64,000 nt of DNA from Clostridia bacterium (GCA_910575405.1 CAJTER010000003.1:108528-172527); one strand, 5' to 3'; positions 16,382-26,041 are shown, counted from the stretch's first letter. Notes: a model not told the origin generated them from the sequence alone. Numbers and translations are program-made.

Positions 16382-17707
16382 TCACCCCTCCTCCCGTATC
16401 TTGGGCAGGCACAGCAGCACGCGGATACGAAAGACTCCGTCTTTGTTTTCAATGTCCACTGTTCCCCCGAAAGCTTCTGCGGCCGCTCGGATGTTTTTCA
16501 GCCCTGTGCCCTCTTTGAAGATTCTGCAGGTCTCGCTTGAATTGACAGCTTCAATGAGCAGAAAACCAGCCTTTTCTTTCGTCTTTATAGAAAGAAAAGG
16601 ACTCTCCTTCTGCTTGATCCCGCCCTTCATACAGGACGCGATCCCATTGTCCAGCAGATTGGCAAGGATGGTGCACAGCTCCAGTTCATAGGGGTAAAGC
16701 ACCTGGGGAATACGGACCCTGCAGGTGGTTTTGATGCCATATTCCCTTGCATATCCCAGCTTTTCCTGCAGCAAAATATCGACTGCCGTGCTTCCCGCAA
16801 AAGGAAACTCTGTGGAAAACCGGCCTCTTGCATAAAGCTTGTCCGCATAACCTGCCGCTTCTTCGCACTTCTGCCCACGGATCAATTCCGAAACTACCAG
16901 CAGATGGTTGTCAATATCGTGCTGAAAGGATGCGTATTCTTCATTTTGCTTTTTCAGCTTCCCAAGATAATCCTCAAGTCCCTTCTGCCGCTTTCTCAGA
17001 AAAAAAGCTTCCGCCTGCTGCGCTGCTAGACAAAGATTGTTGTGAAAGCTGCGGAGGATCGCGAAAAAGAGAATCAGACCGCCAACCATTATAAATAACA
17101 GTTTAAAGCTTGCGGAAAGCCCGATTGTGCGTAAGAATTGCTCAAAGCCAAAATCATACAGCTTCATTCCTCCCTCAATGGAAAGTACGAGAACAAAACA
17201 GGCCGCAAACAGACAGGAATGAGCCTCTGCTCCTGCGCCGCTCACAGAACTATATCGCTTTTGCATCAGCCTGAGCGCTCCCACATACAGAATATCCATT
17301 GTCAGTGACAGAAACATTTGAATCGCCTGCCCGGCGGCAGCAGAATGTAAATTGGAAGAAACCCAGTACATAATCAGAGCGGAAAAGCCTTCTGTAAAAG
17401 TATATAAGGTGATGGTGACGGCTGCCGGGGCAAAGCCGGTGCTCCCCCGCAGGCTCAGAGCAAAGCGTGAAAACAGGATAAGAAGAATTGCATACAAAAG
17501 CACGGCCCCTGTAACATGAAAGGCCGTGTTTACCAGTGTTAAAAAACCGTTTGCCGTCAGCCAGAAGGCCGCATACCCGGCCGAAGGATGACATCTGATC
17601 CCAGGGCAGCTGGAAGCTGTGCCAGCAACAGTCAGAAACTGAAACGACGCGTACTGCATGATCCCATTCGTCAAAACCCACCACCCGTAATAGCAAATTA
17701 GTTCCAT
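16382..17707 (-). CDS. GHKL sensor histidine kinase (AgrC-like)
   Basis: A 441-aa membrane kinase. Residues ~1-225 hold six to seven TM helices, followed by a short coiled coil, the phosphoacceptor His263 in FQHDIDNHLLV and a GHKL ATPase domain with N-box ILANLLDNGIASC and a G-motif near GTGLKNI. This layout is that of AgrC/VirS-type peptide sensors. It overlaps the upstream LytTR regulator by 10 bp, so the two are co-translated. No agrD-like peptide or agrB gene is visible. A damaged lipoprotein gene heads the operon. The signal is unknown. Confidence 0.9.
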   Translation of the reverse strand: MELICYYGWWVLTNGIMQYASFQFLTVAGTASSCPGIRCHPSAGYAAFWLTANGFLTLVNTAFHVTGAVLLYAILLILFSRFALSLRGSTGFAPAAVTITLYTFTEGFSALIMYWVSSNLHSAAAGQAIQMFLSLTMDILYVGALRLMQKRYSSVSGAGAEAHSCLFAACFVLVLSIEGGMKLYDFGFEQFLRTIGLSASFKLLFIMVGGLILFFAILRSFHNNLCLAAQQAEAFFLRKRQKGLEDYLGKLKKQNEEYASFQHDIDNHLLVVSELIRGQKCEEAAGYADKLYARGRFSTEFPFAGSTAVDILLQEKLGYAREYGIKTTCRVRIPQVLYPYELELCTILANLLDNGIASCMKGGIKQKESPFLSIKTKEKAGFLLIEAVNSSETCRIFKEGTGLKNIRAAAEAFGGTVDIENKDGVFRIRVLLCLPKIREEG

Positions 17708-18414
17708 CCTATCTCCCCTTCCTCGCAGGAATCAAAAAGCCTTTTTACAAATTCCTTTTCTCTGCGTCTGGCAATCAGAACCGTATCGCCCCCTACCATT
17801 TTCGCCGCTCCAGCTTCCTTCCCTGTAACATAATCCATGTTGATTAAGTAGCTTCTGTGGCAGCGGAAAAAGCGACTGTCCAGGCGTTCCTCCAGGGAGT
17901 CTAGGCTGTCGGGAAAGGGAAGCTCCTCCACGGCTGTGTGAATCAGCACCTGGTGGCCGAAAACCTCGCAGTATAAAATGTCCTTCATGGAAAGCCTTCG
18001 CATTTCCGCGCCTCCGGTCACAAGAAGGCAAGGCTCCCTCTTGCTGAGGATGCGCTTTACTGCCTTGTCCATTACTGGATACAGCTTTTGGGCATCGACT
18101 GGTTTTAACAAATAGTGAACTGCATCCAGATCAAAGGCATGAAACACGTGCTCCGGGTAAGCGGTTATGAAAATCACCTGGCTGATACTCCCCCTTTGCC
18201 GCAGCTTTTCCATAATTTCCATACCGCTTTTTCCCGGCAGCTTGATATCCATCAAAATCAGATCCGGCATGGCCCCTGCCTGCAGCAGATGCTCCCCCTC
18301 CGCACAGACGGTCAGATTTGCCGCCAGCTTTTTCTCCTGAAGATAGGCTTCCGTCAGCTTACTCAGGCTGTCTGCAAAATAGGGATCATCCTCGCAAATT
18401 ACAACTTCCAGCAT
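17698..18414 (-). CDS. LytTR-family response regulator (AgrA-like)
   Basis: A 238-aa regulator. The receiver domain has acidic residues ICEDDP, phosphoacceptor Asp56 (LILMDIKLPG) and lysine in YLLKPVD. The C-terminal LytTR domain has RFFRCHRSYLINMDYV, the usual DNA-contact region. It pairs with the GHKL kinase encoded by the overlapping downstream gene. It begins 17 bp after the frameshifted lipoprotein gene with a TAGGAGG-type ribosome binding site, so the three form one operon from the promoter near 18872-18900. Confidence 0.92.
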   Translation of the reverse strand: MLEVVICEDDPYFADSLSKLTEAYLQEKKLAANLTVCAEGEHLLQAGAMPDLILMDIKLPGKSGMEIMEKLRQRGSISQVIFITAYPEHVFHAFDLDAVHYLLKPVDAQKLYPVMDKAVKRILSKREPCLLVTGGAEMRRLSMKDILYCEVFGHQVLIHTAVEELPFPDSLDSLEERLDSRFFRCHRSYLINMDYVTGKEAGAAKMVGGDTVLIARRREKEFVKRLFDSCEEGEIGWN

Positions 18415-18431
18415 GTTTTCCTCCTATAGCT

Positions 18432-18808
18432 TTACTCCTCCTGCAGCCGCCTGATATAATCTCCGGCATCGTATCCCAGGCCGTTTGTATTATGGATCCT
18501 AAGCGGCGAAAACTGTTTCTTTCCATCTTCATCCACCGTATTTATGTAATAGCCATCGTTTGTTTCCTCCGTTCCTTCGCCATAAATATCAATTTTCAGA
18601 TCCTTCGGCGCACCCGGGATGGACGCAGAAGTCACCTGCGGCTTCCAGTCTTTATCTGTAATATAGCGAACGTCTATATCCATATCCTCCGCACAGACCA
18701 GATCCTTGACAAATACCAGCCCTCCAGCTTCGGTTCGCAGCCTGCCAGAGTCAAAAGTGCAGTAGTGAGAATACACAGACTCACCAGCATCCCGTTTTTT
18801 TGTTTCAT
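18432..18808 (-). pseudogene. Small lipoprotein, frameshifted
   Basis: ATG 18808 follows GGAAGG and opens a clear lipoprotein signal peptide (hydrophobic ILTTALLTL, lipobox LAGC). About 30 codons in, around 18700-18725, the coding signal shifts frame and continues as GGLVFVKDLVCAEDMDIDV to the stop at 18432. The rebuilt product would be ~125 residues, secreted and membrane-anchored, with an acidic C-terminal half. The family is not recognised. As the first gene of the LytTR/GHKL operon it could have been an accessory signal protein. The frameshift may be real or a sequencing error. Confidence 0.65.
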
Positions 18809-18871
18809 GATGTACCTTCCTTTCCTTCTCCGATTAATTGAATTTCACATAACACAAATGTGCTTATAAAA

Positions 18872-18900
18872 AGTATACCACTCTTTCTTTTCTGCAGGAA
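18872..18900 (-). promoter_or_regulatory. Promoter of the lipoprotein-LytTR-GHKL operon
   Basis: On the minus strand TTCCTG (18895-18900) and TATACT (18872-18877) are 17 bp apart, ~65 bp before the lipoprotein start. The -35 is poor and the -10 good. Confidence 0.4.
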
Positions 18901-18907
18901 GTCCCAA

Positions 18908-19591
18908 TCAAAGTAAATCATAGATTGCATGCAAATCGGCTATTTCATGATCGATCTTCAAATTGCTTTGGCACAGTTTCTTCTCAGGGTTATACCAGCA
19001 AGTGACAATCCCCGCATGATTGCCGCCCTGAATGTCACTGGTTAAAGAGTCTCCTACAATCATCACCTGCCCTTTATCGACCGGCCCAATTTCCTCAAAT
19101 ACCTTGTCGAAGAAGCGAACATCTGGTTTCTCAATACCAAGCTCTTCTGAAAGGAAAATGCCGTCCATCAATTCGCCAAGCCCGGAAAGACGCAGCTTTT
19201 TTGATTGCGCCGCGACGGTTCCATTGGACACCACATACTGCTTCACTTTTCCACCAAGGGATTTTACTAGGTTGTAGCTGTCATCCCGCAAAACAATCGT
19301 GTCTCCCAGGCTCAATTGATACCTTTCGTTAAATTCAGCGGCAACGGCAGGATCGAGTCCCTCAGCCTCAAAGAATTCCTGGAACCTTCCAACCAGCACT
19401 TCCTGCCGTGTAAGTTCTTTTCGTTCGAGGCGTTCCCAGTAGCTTTTATTGATCTGGGAATAGCGCTCAAGCATTTCGTCCGAGCATTCACCAAAGCCGT
19501 AATCCCGAAACAGGGTCCGAATTGCGGCTTTTTCTGCGGCAGCAAAATCAATCAGAGTGCCGTCAACATCTCATAAAAGTATTGTAATCAT
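18908..19591 (-). pseudogene. HAD-family phosphatase (YjjG-like) with in-frame TGA
   Basis: ATG 19591, after GAGGAG, begins MITILL, then a TGA codon (19571-19573), then DVDGTLIDF, the catalytic HAD motif I. Relatives read xLWDVDGTL here (family knowledge), so TGA stands where TGG (Trp) is expected. The rest is intact for ~220 codons: motif II Ser in VSNGT, motif III Lys near GIEKPD, motif IV GDSLTSDIQGG. Translation restarting at the next good methionine (19474) would lack the nucleophilic aspartate and be dead. It is either a nonsense mutation, a sequencing error or rare readthrough. Confidence 0.75.
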
Positions 19592-19656
19592 AGTCTCTCC
19601 TCTATTTCTATACGCTCCACTTTGTGGATTTGCCAAAGTATATTCATACACAGGGA

Positions 19657-20328
19657 CTACATGCCTAAAAACTGCACATACTCCCGAGTTTCCATCAGCG
19701 GCATGGAAAGCTGCTTCTTTGTTGCCCCACAGACTTCCCTGTTTGATGCCATTTCCCGGCCGGCTTTTTCTACGATGCTTAAGTATTCCGCAACACGATC
19801 CTGAACAGATGCCTGTTTTGATTTGAGCAGTTTGCCACAGTTGCGGTAAATTTCCAAACACGGATTGCAGCAGGAAAAGGACACTTTTATAATGGAAAAA
19901 TTGTTTTCTCCCGGAAAGCCACTGTTGGAGATGGCCACGTATTTCTGAGTCCGTTTTTCAGAATCAGCCATGTCAAAGTTTCCCTCCCGCTCTGTCATCA
20001 GCGGGCTTTTTAAGGGAATCAACCTGTCAACAAAGTTTTTCAAAAGGGCTGTCATGTTCCAGGAATACACCGGAGAGCCAAAGCAGATCACATCTGCCGA
20101 CTGATAGGCGCGCAGTAATTTTTCCATGTCATCCTGCAGGACACACTTGCCCGGGGACTGGAACCAGCAGGCAAAGCAGCCCTGACACTGCCCGATTTCG
20201 TATTCGGCCAGCTGGTAGTTTTCCGTCTCTGCTCCTGCTCCTTCAGCGCCCTTTAAAAAAGCTTCGATTATACGGTTTGTAGCGCTGTCTTTTCCAGCTG
20301 GACTCCCATTAAATGCTGTAAATTTCAT
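19657..20328 (-). CDS. Flavodoxin-like NAD(P)H-dependent FMN reductase
   Basis: A 223-aa protein of the FMN_red/flavodoxin-like group. The N-terminal phosphate loop FNGSPAGKDSATNR, the cysteine segment GQCQGCFACWFQSPGKC and FGSPVYSWNMTALLKNFVDR are typical of clostridial iron-sulfur flavoprotein-like and NADPH:FMN oxidoreductases. More cysteines (SCCNPC) occur in the C-terminal half. A start at 20328 has AGGAGGT upstream. The substrate is unknown. It follows the same strand order as the broken HAD gene, but a 65-bp gap makes an operon uncertain. Confidence 0.85.
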   Translation of the reverse strand: MKFTAFNGSPAGKDSATNRIIEAFLKGAEGAGAETENYQLAEYEIGQCQGCFACWFQSPGKCVLQDDMEKLLRAYQSADVICFGSPVYSWNMTALLKNFVDRLIPLKSPLMTEREGNFDMADSEKRTQKYVAISNSGFPGENNFSIIKVSFSCCNPCLEIYRNCGKLLKSKQASVQDRVAEYLSIVEKAGREMASNREVCGATKKQLSMPLMETREYVQFLGM

Positions 20329-20429
20329 CTATCCGATACCTCCTTAATTTTTCTTAATCGTATCAGAAACTGCAGCGGGAATCAATCTACGCTCCGTCGA
20401 GTATCCGTCTTTCACCCCGGCAGGATCCT

Positions 20430-21488
20430 CTATTCAGACAGCTCACTTTCTATTTCTTCCACTGTCGGGAGGCTACTCTTAAATTCCTCACGGAGTACTT
20501 TTGTCAATTCATATTCCGCAATCCCGATTGGCTGTGAAATATCATCAAGCGCATACTCAGCAACAACATCATCTTTGTCCTTGCAAATAAGGATGCCTAT
20601 TGTAGGGTTATCCTCTTTTGCTTTCATCTGTTTATTGACAGCCGTGACATAAAAATTTAATTTGCCTGCAAATTCTGGCTTAAATTTTTCCGTTTTCAGC
20701 TCCACGACAACATAACAATGAAGACGGACATGGTAAAAAAGCAAGTCCATATAGAAATCACTTTCACCGACATGTAAATGCACTTGTCTGCCAAGATATG
20801 AAAATCCTGTGCCTAATTCCAATAGAAATTGGGTAATCTGATTAATAAGGGCATCCTCTAATTCTTTTTCGTCATACTGTTCTCTCAAGGTCAGAAAGTC
20901 AAAATTATATGGATTTTTCAATGTTTGTTCAGCTAGATCAGACTGTGGTTCTGGCAATTTTAGTTGAAAATTGGTAATAGCTTTGCCCTGTCTGTCATAC
21001 AGACCGCTATCTATCTGATGCTCTAAAACAGTCCTGCTCCAACCGTTATCCATCGTTTTCTGCACATAAAATAACGCTTCCGCAATATTTTTACACTTGT
21101 ACATAATCCTCTGATTATGTCCCCACGGAATACTTTTAACTAATTTTTCAACCAGTTCCATTTGGCTTACAGCCTGTAAGCCATTTTCATTGGAATTATA
21201 AAATTTGTACCAGTATCGTATGCTTTTTAAATTTTGCACCGAAAAACCAGCCATATCAGGAAATGTTTTCCGTAAATCCTTGCTCATTGTTGCGAGAAAT
21301 GCTTCACCCCATTTCGCATTTTTCTGCTTGGAAACAATATCTCTGCCAATATCCCAATATAAATCGAGCATCTCATAATTCACCCTAACAGAAGCCTTTA
21401 TCTGACTATGTTTTATCCTGTCCTTTAGATTCTCTATCCATGTTTTATATTCGTCATCTACCACAAATCCAACCTCTCTGCCTGTCAC
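20430..21488 (-). CDS. YhcG-family PD-(D/E)XK nuclease (DUF1016)
   Basis: A 352-aa protein. It has an N-terminal DUF1016 helical domain (SVRVNYEMLDLYWDIGRDI, then GFSVQNLKSIRYWYKFY) and a C-terminal PD-(D/E)XK-like domain with FYMDLLFYHVRLHCYVVVELK, which holds the catalytic-type D...E-x-K. The length matches complete family members. The family is linked to RNA/DNA processing and is often associated with restriction or phage-defence neighbourhoods, but here it stands alone. It is distinctly more AT-rich than its neighbours, a possible sign of horizontal acquisition. The role is not defined. Confidence 0.88.
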   Translation of the reverse strand: MTGREVGFVVDDEYKTWIENLKDRIKHSQIKASVRVNYEMLDLYWDIGRDIVSKQKNAKWGEAFLATMSKDLRKTFPDMAGFSVQNLKSIRYWYKFYNSNENGLQAVSQMELVEKLVKSIPWGHNQRIMYKCKNIAEALFYVQKTMDNGWSRTVLEHQIDSGLYDRQGKAITNFQLKLPEPQSDLAEQTLKNPYNFDFLTLREQYDEKELEDALINQITQFLLELGTGFSYLGRQVHLHVGESDFYMDLLFYHVRLHCYVVVELKTEKFKPEFAGKLNFYVTAVNKQMKAKEDNPTIGILICKDKDDVVAEYALDDISQPIGIAEYELTKVLREEFKSSLPTVEEIESELSE

Positions 21489-22050
21489 TTTTATATTCCT
21501 CCAATCAGTATATCCTATCCCATGCCTGTATATGTGCTTTCCATTTTACCATACACGGATAAACTTTCCCACTTTCTCAAATGAAACAGGAGCCGCTGCG
21601 CAAACCAGCAAAACCTAGTCCGCGCGACAGTCAGTTGAAAATCCAAAATACATATCCATCCCATCCATAGTCGTTCATCTCAGCAGGCCTCTCTATTTTA
21701 AATATTGCATTGTGCACCCGCGCGCCCCGTATTTTTATTTTATCCGGTATATGGTTGTTTTGCCCCATTGTCTGGCCTCCTGCCCGTTCTAAAGTGCCAT
21801 TCAAAGTGTCAGCTGGCTCATTTAGCACTTTAGGATGTATTTTGTCCTATGCATTTTTACATATATTGAGTCTGATATGAAATAGCTTTAGTATACCATT
21901 ATTTTGTAAAGCTGAGAAGCTTATGTCTTTCAGTTTTTTCTTTTCCTGCATTTATCCCCATACAAAAACAGAGCCTCCCCTAAGGATCGACCCTGTTTTC
22001 CCAAAAGTCAAGCGACTTTTCTATTTTTCAATCTTTGTTTTCCCTAATCC
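21489..22050. other. Long intergenic region with gene debris
   Basis: No intact gene in ~560 bp. It contains a 20-codon UvrA-like start (21709-21768), AT-rich sequence between 21830 and 21960, and a hairpin AAAAGTC/GACTTTT around 22002-22019 beyond the flavodiiron-protein gene, which with the following T-rich sequence may act as its terminator. Confidence 0.45.
21709..21768 (-). pseudogene. UvrA-like N-terminal fragment
   Basis: ATG 21768 is preceded by a good GGAGG. The next 20 codons (HIPDKIKIRGARVHN) match the universal start of UvrA and UvrA2 proteins, which is normally followed by LKNI and a Walker A motif. Homology stops abruptly and the frame continues into unrelated sequence to a stop at 21631. 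This is a deletion scar of a UvrA paralogue. Confidence 0.6.
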
Positions 22051-23256
22051 TTACTCCTCATTCAGCGATTCAACCAGTCCTTCCACCAGCTGATCCAGTT
22101 CAGCGGAGCTGCTTTCGTTCAGAGAGGAAAGAACCGATACCTGCTCGTTGAGTATGGTCATCTGCTTCATATCGTCCAGGAATTCTTCCATCAGCACACC
22201 GGATTTAGGCGACCAGGAGCCGCTTTCAATCAGGGCTACCGTACGTTTTTGCAGGTTCAGAGCCTTCATGTCCATGAGGTAATTGTGCATCGGCGGATAG
22301 ATGCCCAGGTTGTAAGTAACCGATGCCAGGACAATGTGGCTCAGGCGGAAGGTTTCTGAAATCAGCTGGGATACGTGGGTTTTGGAAACGTCATATACCG
22401 CAACATTTGTCACGCCCTTTTCTGCCAGCCGGGTTGCCAGCGCGTTGACTGCAGCCTCGAGATTTCCGTACATGGAGGCATAGACGATAAGAACGCCCTT
22501 TTCTTCCGGTTCATAGCGGCTCCACTTGTCGTATTTATCCAGGAAGTACCCCAGGTCGCTGCGCCATACTGGTCCATGAAGAGGACAGATCATTTTAATA
22601 TCAATAGTGGATGCCTTTTTGAGCAGCGCCTGTACGTGAGGGCCGTACTTTCCTACGATATTCGTGTAATATCTTCTGGCATCGTCGATCCAATCTCTGT
22701 CAAAATTCACTTCATCATTAAAGAGCTTCCCGTCCAGAGAGCCGAAAGAGCCGAAGGCGTCAGCAGCAAAGAGAACGCCGTTTGTCAGGTCAAAGGTAAC
22801 CATGGCTTCCGGCCAGTGAATCATCGGCGCTGCGACAAAGGTCAGCTCATGGCGTCCAAAGCTTCTGGTGTCCCCTTCCTTGACCTCTTCTCTTCTGTCT
22901 TCCACATCAAAACCAAACTGGTGCATCAGCATGAAGGCCCGTTCCGTACTGATGACCTTTACCTTCGGATAGCGGAGCAGCACTTCTTTAATGGAAGCCG
23001 CGTGATCTGGTTCCATGTGATTGATGATCATATAGTCCAGTGGACGTCCGTCCAGAACGTATTCTAGGTTTTCAAAGAACTGACGCCCAATGGACCAGTC
23101 TACTGTATCAAACAGCACGGTCTTTTCATCCAGCAGCACATAGGAGTTATAGGAAACACCTCTTGGAATGGGGTGAATATTTTCAAAGAGCTCCAACCGG
23201 CGATCGTTTCCGCCGACCCAGTACAGATCTTCTGTTACTTTTCTTACGCAATACAT
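22051..23256 (-). CDS. fprA: FprA-type flavodiiron protein
   Basis: A 401-aa A-type flavoprotein. The N-terminal metallo-beta-lactamase-like domain has the diiron ligands His80-x-Glu82-x-Asp84-His85 (NHMEPDH), His in PMIHWPEAM and His in CPLHGPVWR. The C-terminal flavodoxin domain starts near residue 255 (LIVYASMYGN). Such enzymes reduce O2 to water (some NO to N2O) with electrons from rubredoxin in anaerobes. The gene lies 11 bp downstream of a protein that carries its own rubredoxin domain, which is the obvious donor. It is expected in the cytoplasm for oxygen tolerance. Confidence 0.95.
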   Translation of the reverse strand: MYCVRKVTEDLYWVGGNDRRLELFENIHPIPRGVSYNSYVLLDEKTVLFDTVDWSIGRQFFENLEYVLDGRPLDYMIINHMEPDHAASIKEVLLRYPKVKVISTERAFMLMHQFGFDVEDRREEVKEGDTRSFGRHELTFVAAPMIHWPEAMVTFDLTNGVLFAADAFGSFGSLDGKLFNDEVNFDRDWIDDARRYYTNIVGKYGPHVQALLKKASTIDIKMICPLHGPVWRSDLGYFLDKYDKWSRYEPEEKGVLIVYASMYGNLEAAVNALATRLAEKGVTNVAVYDVSKTHVSQLISETFRLSHIVLASVTYNLGIYPPMHNYLMDMKALNLQKRTVALIESGSWSPKSGVLMEEFLDDMKQMTILNEQVSVLSSLNESSSAELDQLVEGLVESLNEE

Positions 23257-23267
23257 GGTAAACCTCC

Positions 23268-25172
23268 TTAGCCTTCTATGAATTTCGATTTTTCTTCACC
23301 GCAGTCCGGGCAGATCCATTCCTCAGGAAGTGCGTCAAAGAGCGTTCCGGAGGAAATGCCGCCTTCCGGATCTCCCTGTGCTGGATCGTATTCGTATCCG
23401 CAGCCCGGGCATACATAAGTCTTCCATGGCGGCGCTTCCTTCTTGATGGTAGCCTTTCTCATTTTCTGCATCGGCGGAGCAGGCTTCTTCGGCTCGCCGT
23501 TATCCAGTGCTTTGGCAAGGAGCGGCAGGATCTCCAGCACATCGCCTACAATACCGTAATCTGCGTTCTTGAAAATCGGCGCGTTTTTGTTCTTGTTGAT
23601 GGCAACAATGGTGGTTGCGTTTTTAATTCCCTTCAAGTGCTGGCCTGCTCCAGAAATGCCGCAAGCTATGTAGAGGTTGCCGTTAAATTTCTGGCCCGAC
23701 ATTCCCACATAACGGTTGAGGGGTACATATTTTAAGGTTTCCGCTACTGGTCTTGAGGAGCCCACTGCCGCGCCTGCCTGCAGAGCCAGATCCCGGATCA
23801 GAGCCATGTTTTCCTTGCTGCCGATTCCCTTTCCTGCACTGACCACCCGATCGGCTTCCATAATCGGCGTATCTGGATCAATGCCAACGGTAAAGTCGTA
23901 TCCGTCCGCCTTCAGAGCTTCCACCAGCGCATCCACATTGGCTGCGTCGGATCCTTCGTTAAAGATTTTCTTTTTTCTCGCTCCTGTGATGGGGCCCTTG
24001 GCCTTCATTTTGCCGCCTTCCTGCTTTGGCGGTTTTCCGATGATATGGGAAGCGATGACGACCCTCTGAATCTCGTTTGTACCTTCATAAATCGTACAGA
24101 TCTTGGCATCGCGGTAAGCCCGTTCTACATCCATGCCCTTGAGATAGCCGTTACCGCCGAAGATCTGCAAAGCGTCGTTTACAACCTCCAGACAGATATC
24201 GGAAGCGTACTGCTTTGCCATAGCCGATTCCATTCCGTAAGGCTCGTGGTTTTCCTTCAGCTCCGCAGAGCTGTAAACCAGGAATCTGGCGGCCCGAATC
24301 TTAGTTGCCATGTCGGCGATCTTAAAGGAATTGATCTGCTGATGGGCGATTGGCATACCGAACTGTTCCCGCTCTTTTGCGTATTCTACCGCGTTTTCAA
24401 AAGCCCCCTGGGCAATTCCCAGCGCCTGAGAAGCGATGCCGATACGGCCTCCGTCCAGAGTTGCCATGGCGATCTTAAAGCCCTGTCCTTCTTTTCCCAG
24501 AAGATTTTCTTTTGGTACTTTTACATCATTAAAAATCAGTTCCGCTGTGGCTGAGGAGCGGATACCCATCTTGTCGTAATGATCTCCGAACTCAAAGCCC
24601 TCCCAGCCTTTTTCTACAATAAAGGCGCTGATTCCTCTCGTACCGATGTTCGGGGTAGTTACTGCAAATACTACATATGTATCTGCCACGCCGCCGTTGG
24701 TGATAAAAATTTTGCCACCGTTTAAAATATAGTAATCCCCGCAAAGCTCGGCTGTTGTTTCCGTTCCCCCCGCGTCGCTTCCTGCGTTGGGCTCTGTCAG
24801 ACCAAAGGCTCCGATGGTTTCACCTTTGGCAAGGGGAACCAGATACTTCTTTTTCTGCTCTTCTGTTCCAAAGGCAAAAATAGGATAAGAGCCTAAAGAG
24901 ACGTGGGCGGAAAGAATGACTCCTGTACCTCCGTCCACTCTTGCCAGCTCTTCCACTGCAATAGCATAGCTGAGTGCATCCAGGCCTGCCCCACCATATT
25001 TTTTCGGATATGGGATTCCCATCAATCCCATCTTGGCAAGCTGCTTTACAATACTATGCGGAAATTCATTTTTCTGATCCAGCATAAAAGCAATGGGTTT
25101 TACCTCTGCTTCCGCAAATTCTCTGATCTTAGTCCGGAATTCCTCATGCTGATCGGTCGTTTTAAATAACAC
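23268..25172 (-). CDS. Acyl-CoA dehydrogenase / ETF-alpha-like / rubredoxin fusion
   Basis: A 634-aa three-part protein. Residues 1-~380 form a short-chain acyl-CoA dehydrogenase with FAD-binding [11 protein letters not shown] and catalytic-base Glu363 in [10 protein letters not shown]. Residues ~405-555 match the C-terminal FAD domain of ETF alpha (VVSAGKGIG, then GSSRPVAET, then [12 protein letters not shown]). Residues ~584-634 form rubredoxin with Cys588, 591, 621 and 624. The start is GTG 25172 after GGAGGAG. Electrons could pass from acyl-CoA via two flavins to rubredoxin and then to FprA, encoded 11 bp downstream. Similar fusions are known in clostridia. The acyl substrate is not predictable. 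Confidence 0.93.
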   Translation of the reverse strand: MLFKTTDQHEEFRTKIREFAEAEVKPIAFMLDQKNEFPHSIVKQLAKMGLMGIPYPKKYGGAGLDALSYAIAVEELARVDGGTGVILSAHVSLGSYPIFAFGTEEQKKKYLVPLAKGETIGAFGLTEPNAGSDAGGTETTAELCGDYYILNGGKIFITNGGVADTYVVFAVTTPNIGTRGISAFIVEKGWEGFEFGDHYDKMGIRSSATAELIFNDVKVPKENLLGKEGQGFKIAMATLDGGRIGIASQALGIAQGAFENAVEYAKEREQFGMPIAHQQINSFKIADMATKIRAARFLVYSSAELKENHEPYGMESAMAKQYASDICLEVVNDALQIFGGNGYLKGMDVERAYRDAKICTIYEGTNEIQRVVIASHIIGKPPKQEGGKMKAKGPITGARKKKIFNEGSDAANVDALVEALKADGYDFTVGIDPDTPIMEADRVVSAGKGIGSKENMALIRDLALQAGAAVGSSRPVAETLKYVPLNRYVGMSGQKFNGNLYIACGISGAGQHLKGIKNATTIVAINKNKNAPIFKNADYGIVGDVLEILPLLAKALDNGEPKKPAPPMQKMRKATIKKEAPPWKTYVCPGCGYEYDPAQGDPEGGISSGTLFDALPEEWICPDCGEEKSKFIEG

Positions 25173-25396
25173 TGCGATCTCCTCCTTTACTATATTTCAA
25201 TCATGTTTTCCATACGCTACAGGGCAGTCCATCGTGCCCTTTCACGAAATTTTTAGAGATTCTTTAGGATTATTTTTATTTTATCTGAATTTTAAAAATA
25301 TTTCTGTGATAAATGCAACAAAACGGGTAAATAATTTATAGCTTCCATATTATATGGTTTATTACTCGCAAAATTCCGAGAAAGGGGATTTTAGAC

Positions 25397-26041
25397 ATGA
25401 AACAATATAATCTCACCAGCGGTTTATCTCAAACCTCCATCAAGCGGATGTTTCGCTGTTTCCGGCCCCAGCTGAAACGATTTTCATCCGGAGAAACCAT
25501 TTTCCGCTATGCACAAGAAAACAGATTGCTCGGTCTTCTGACAGAAGGAACGGCCGTTCTCCGTATGACCGATATAGACGGCGCCGTCAGCCTTCTGGAT
25601 ACTTATGAAAAGGGGGATCTGTTCGGTGAGCTCTTTCACCTCCCTCTTGCTGGATTTGAATATCTTGTAGAAACGGAAAAAGGCTGCCAGGTCCTCTTTA
25701 TCAGCTACGATCACATTATCCACCCCTGCGGGAACGTATGTGAACACCACATCCAGCTGATTAACAACCTGTTTTTCATGGCCGCCCAGCGCTCCCGCAA
25801 TCTCTCCCTGCATCTCAATATTGTAAATCAGCCCACCATACGAAAAAAACTGATGACTTACCTGACCTGCCTGTGCAGCCAGACCGGGGAAAACCCTGTT
25901 ACCCTTCCCATGACCCTGTCTGCTCTGGCTGAATATCTGTGTGTCGATCGCAGCGCTATGACCAGGGAAATCAGGCTTATGAACCTGGAAGGCATGATCC
26001 GTTCCAGCAGAAGAGAATTTTATATTTTCAGGAAAGAATGA
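25397..26041 (+). CDS. Crp/Fnr-superfamily regulator (YeiL-like)
   Basis: A 214-aa regulator with a cyclic-nucleotide-binding-type barrel (GDLFGELFHLPLAGF) and a C-terminal winged helix (ALAEYLCVDRSAMTREIRLM). The recognition helix differs from Crp (DRSAMTREI), so a different operator is expected. Cysteines at HPCGNVCEH and CLCSQ could be sensory, as suggested for YeiL-type proteins. ATG 25397 follows AAAGGGG. The gene is divergent from the ACAD-ETF-rubredoxin/FprA operon across a 224-bp AT-rich spacer and may control it (inference). A structured, terminated RNA region follows. Confidence 0.85.
   Translation: MKQYNLTSGLSQTSIKRMFRCFRPQLKRFSSGETIFRYAQENRLLGLLTEGTAVLRMTDIDGAVSLLDTYEKGDLFGELFHLPLAGFEYLVETEKGCQVLFISYDHIIHPCGNVCEHHIQLINNLFFMAAQRSRNLSLHLNIVNQPTIRKKLMTYLTCLCSQTGENPVTLPMTLSALAEYLCVDRSAMTREIRLMNLEGMIRSSRREFYIFRKE

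Noticed and set aside
19571..19573. TGA in the HAD gene as a selenocysteine or recoded Trp codon
   Set aside because: No SECIS-like hairpin was seen, relatives use Trp rather than Cys/Sec there, and TGA is used as a normal stop in other genes of the window, such as the response regulator at 7718.
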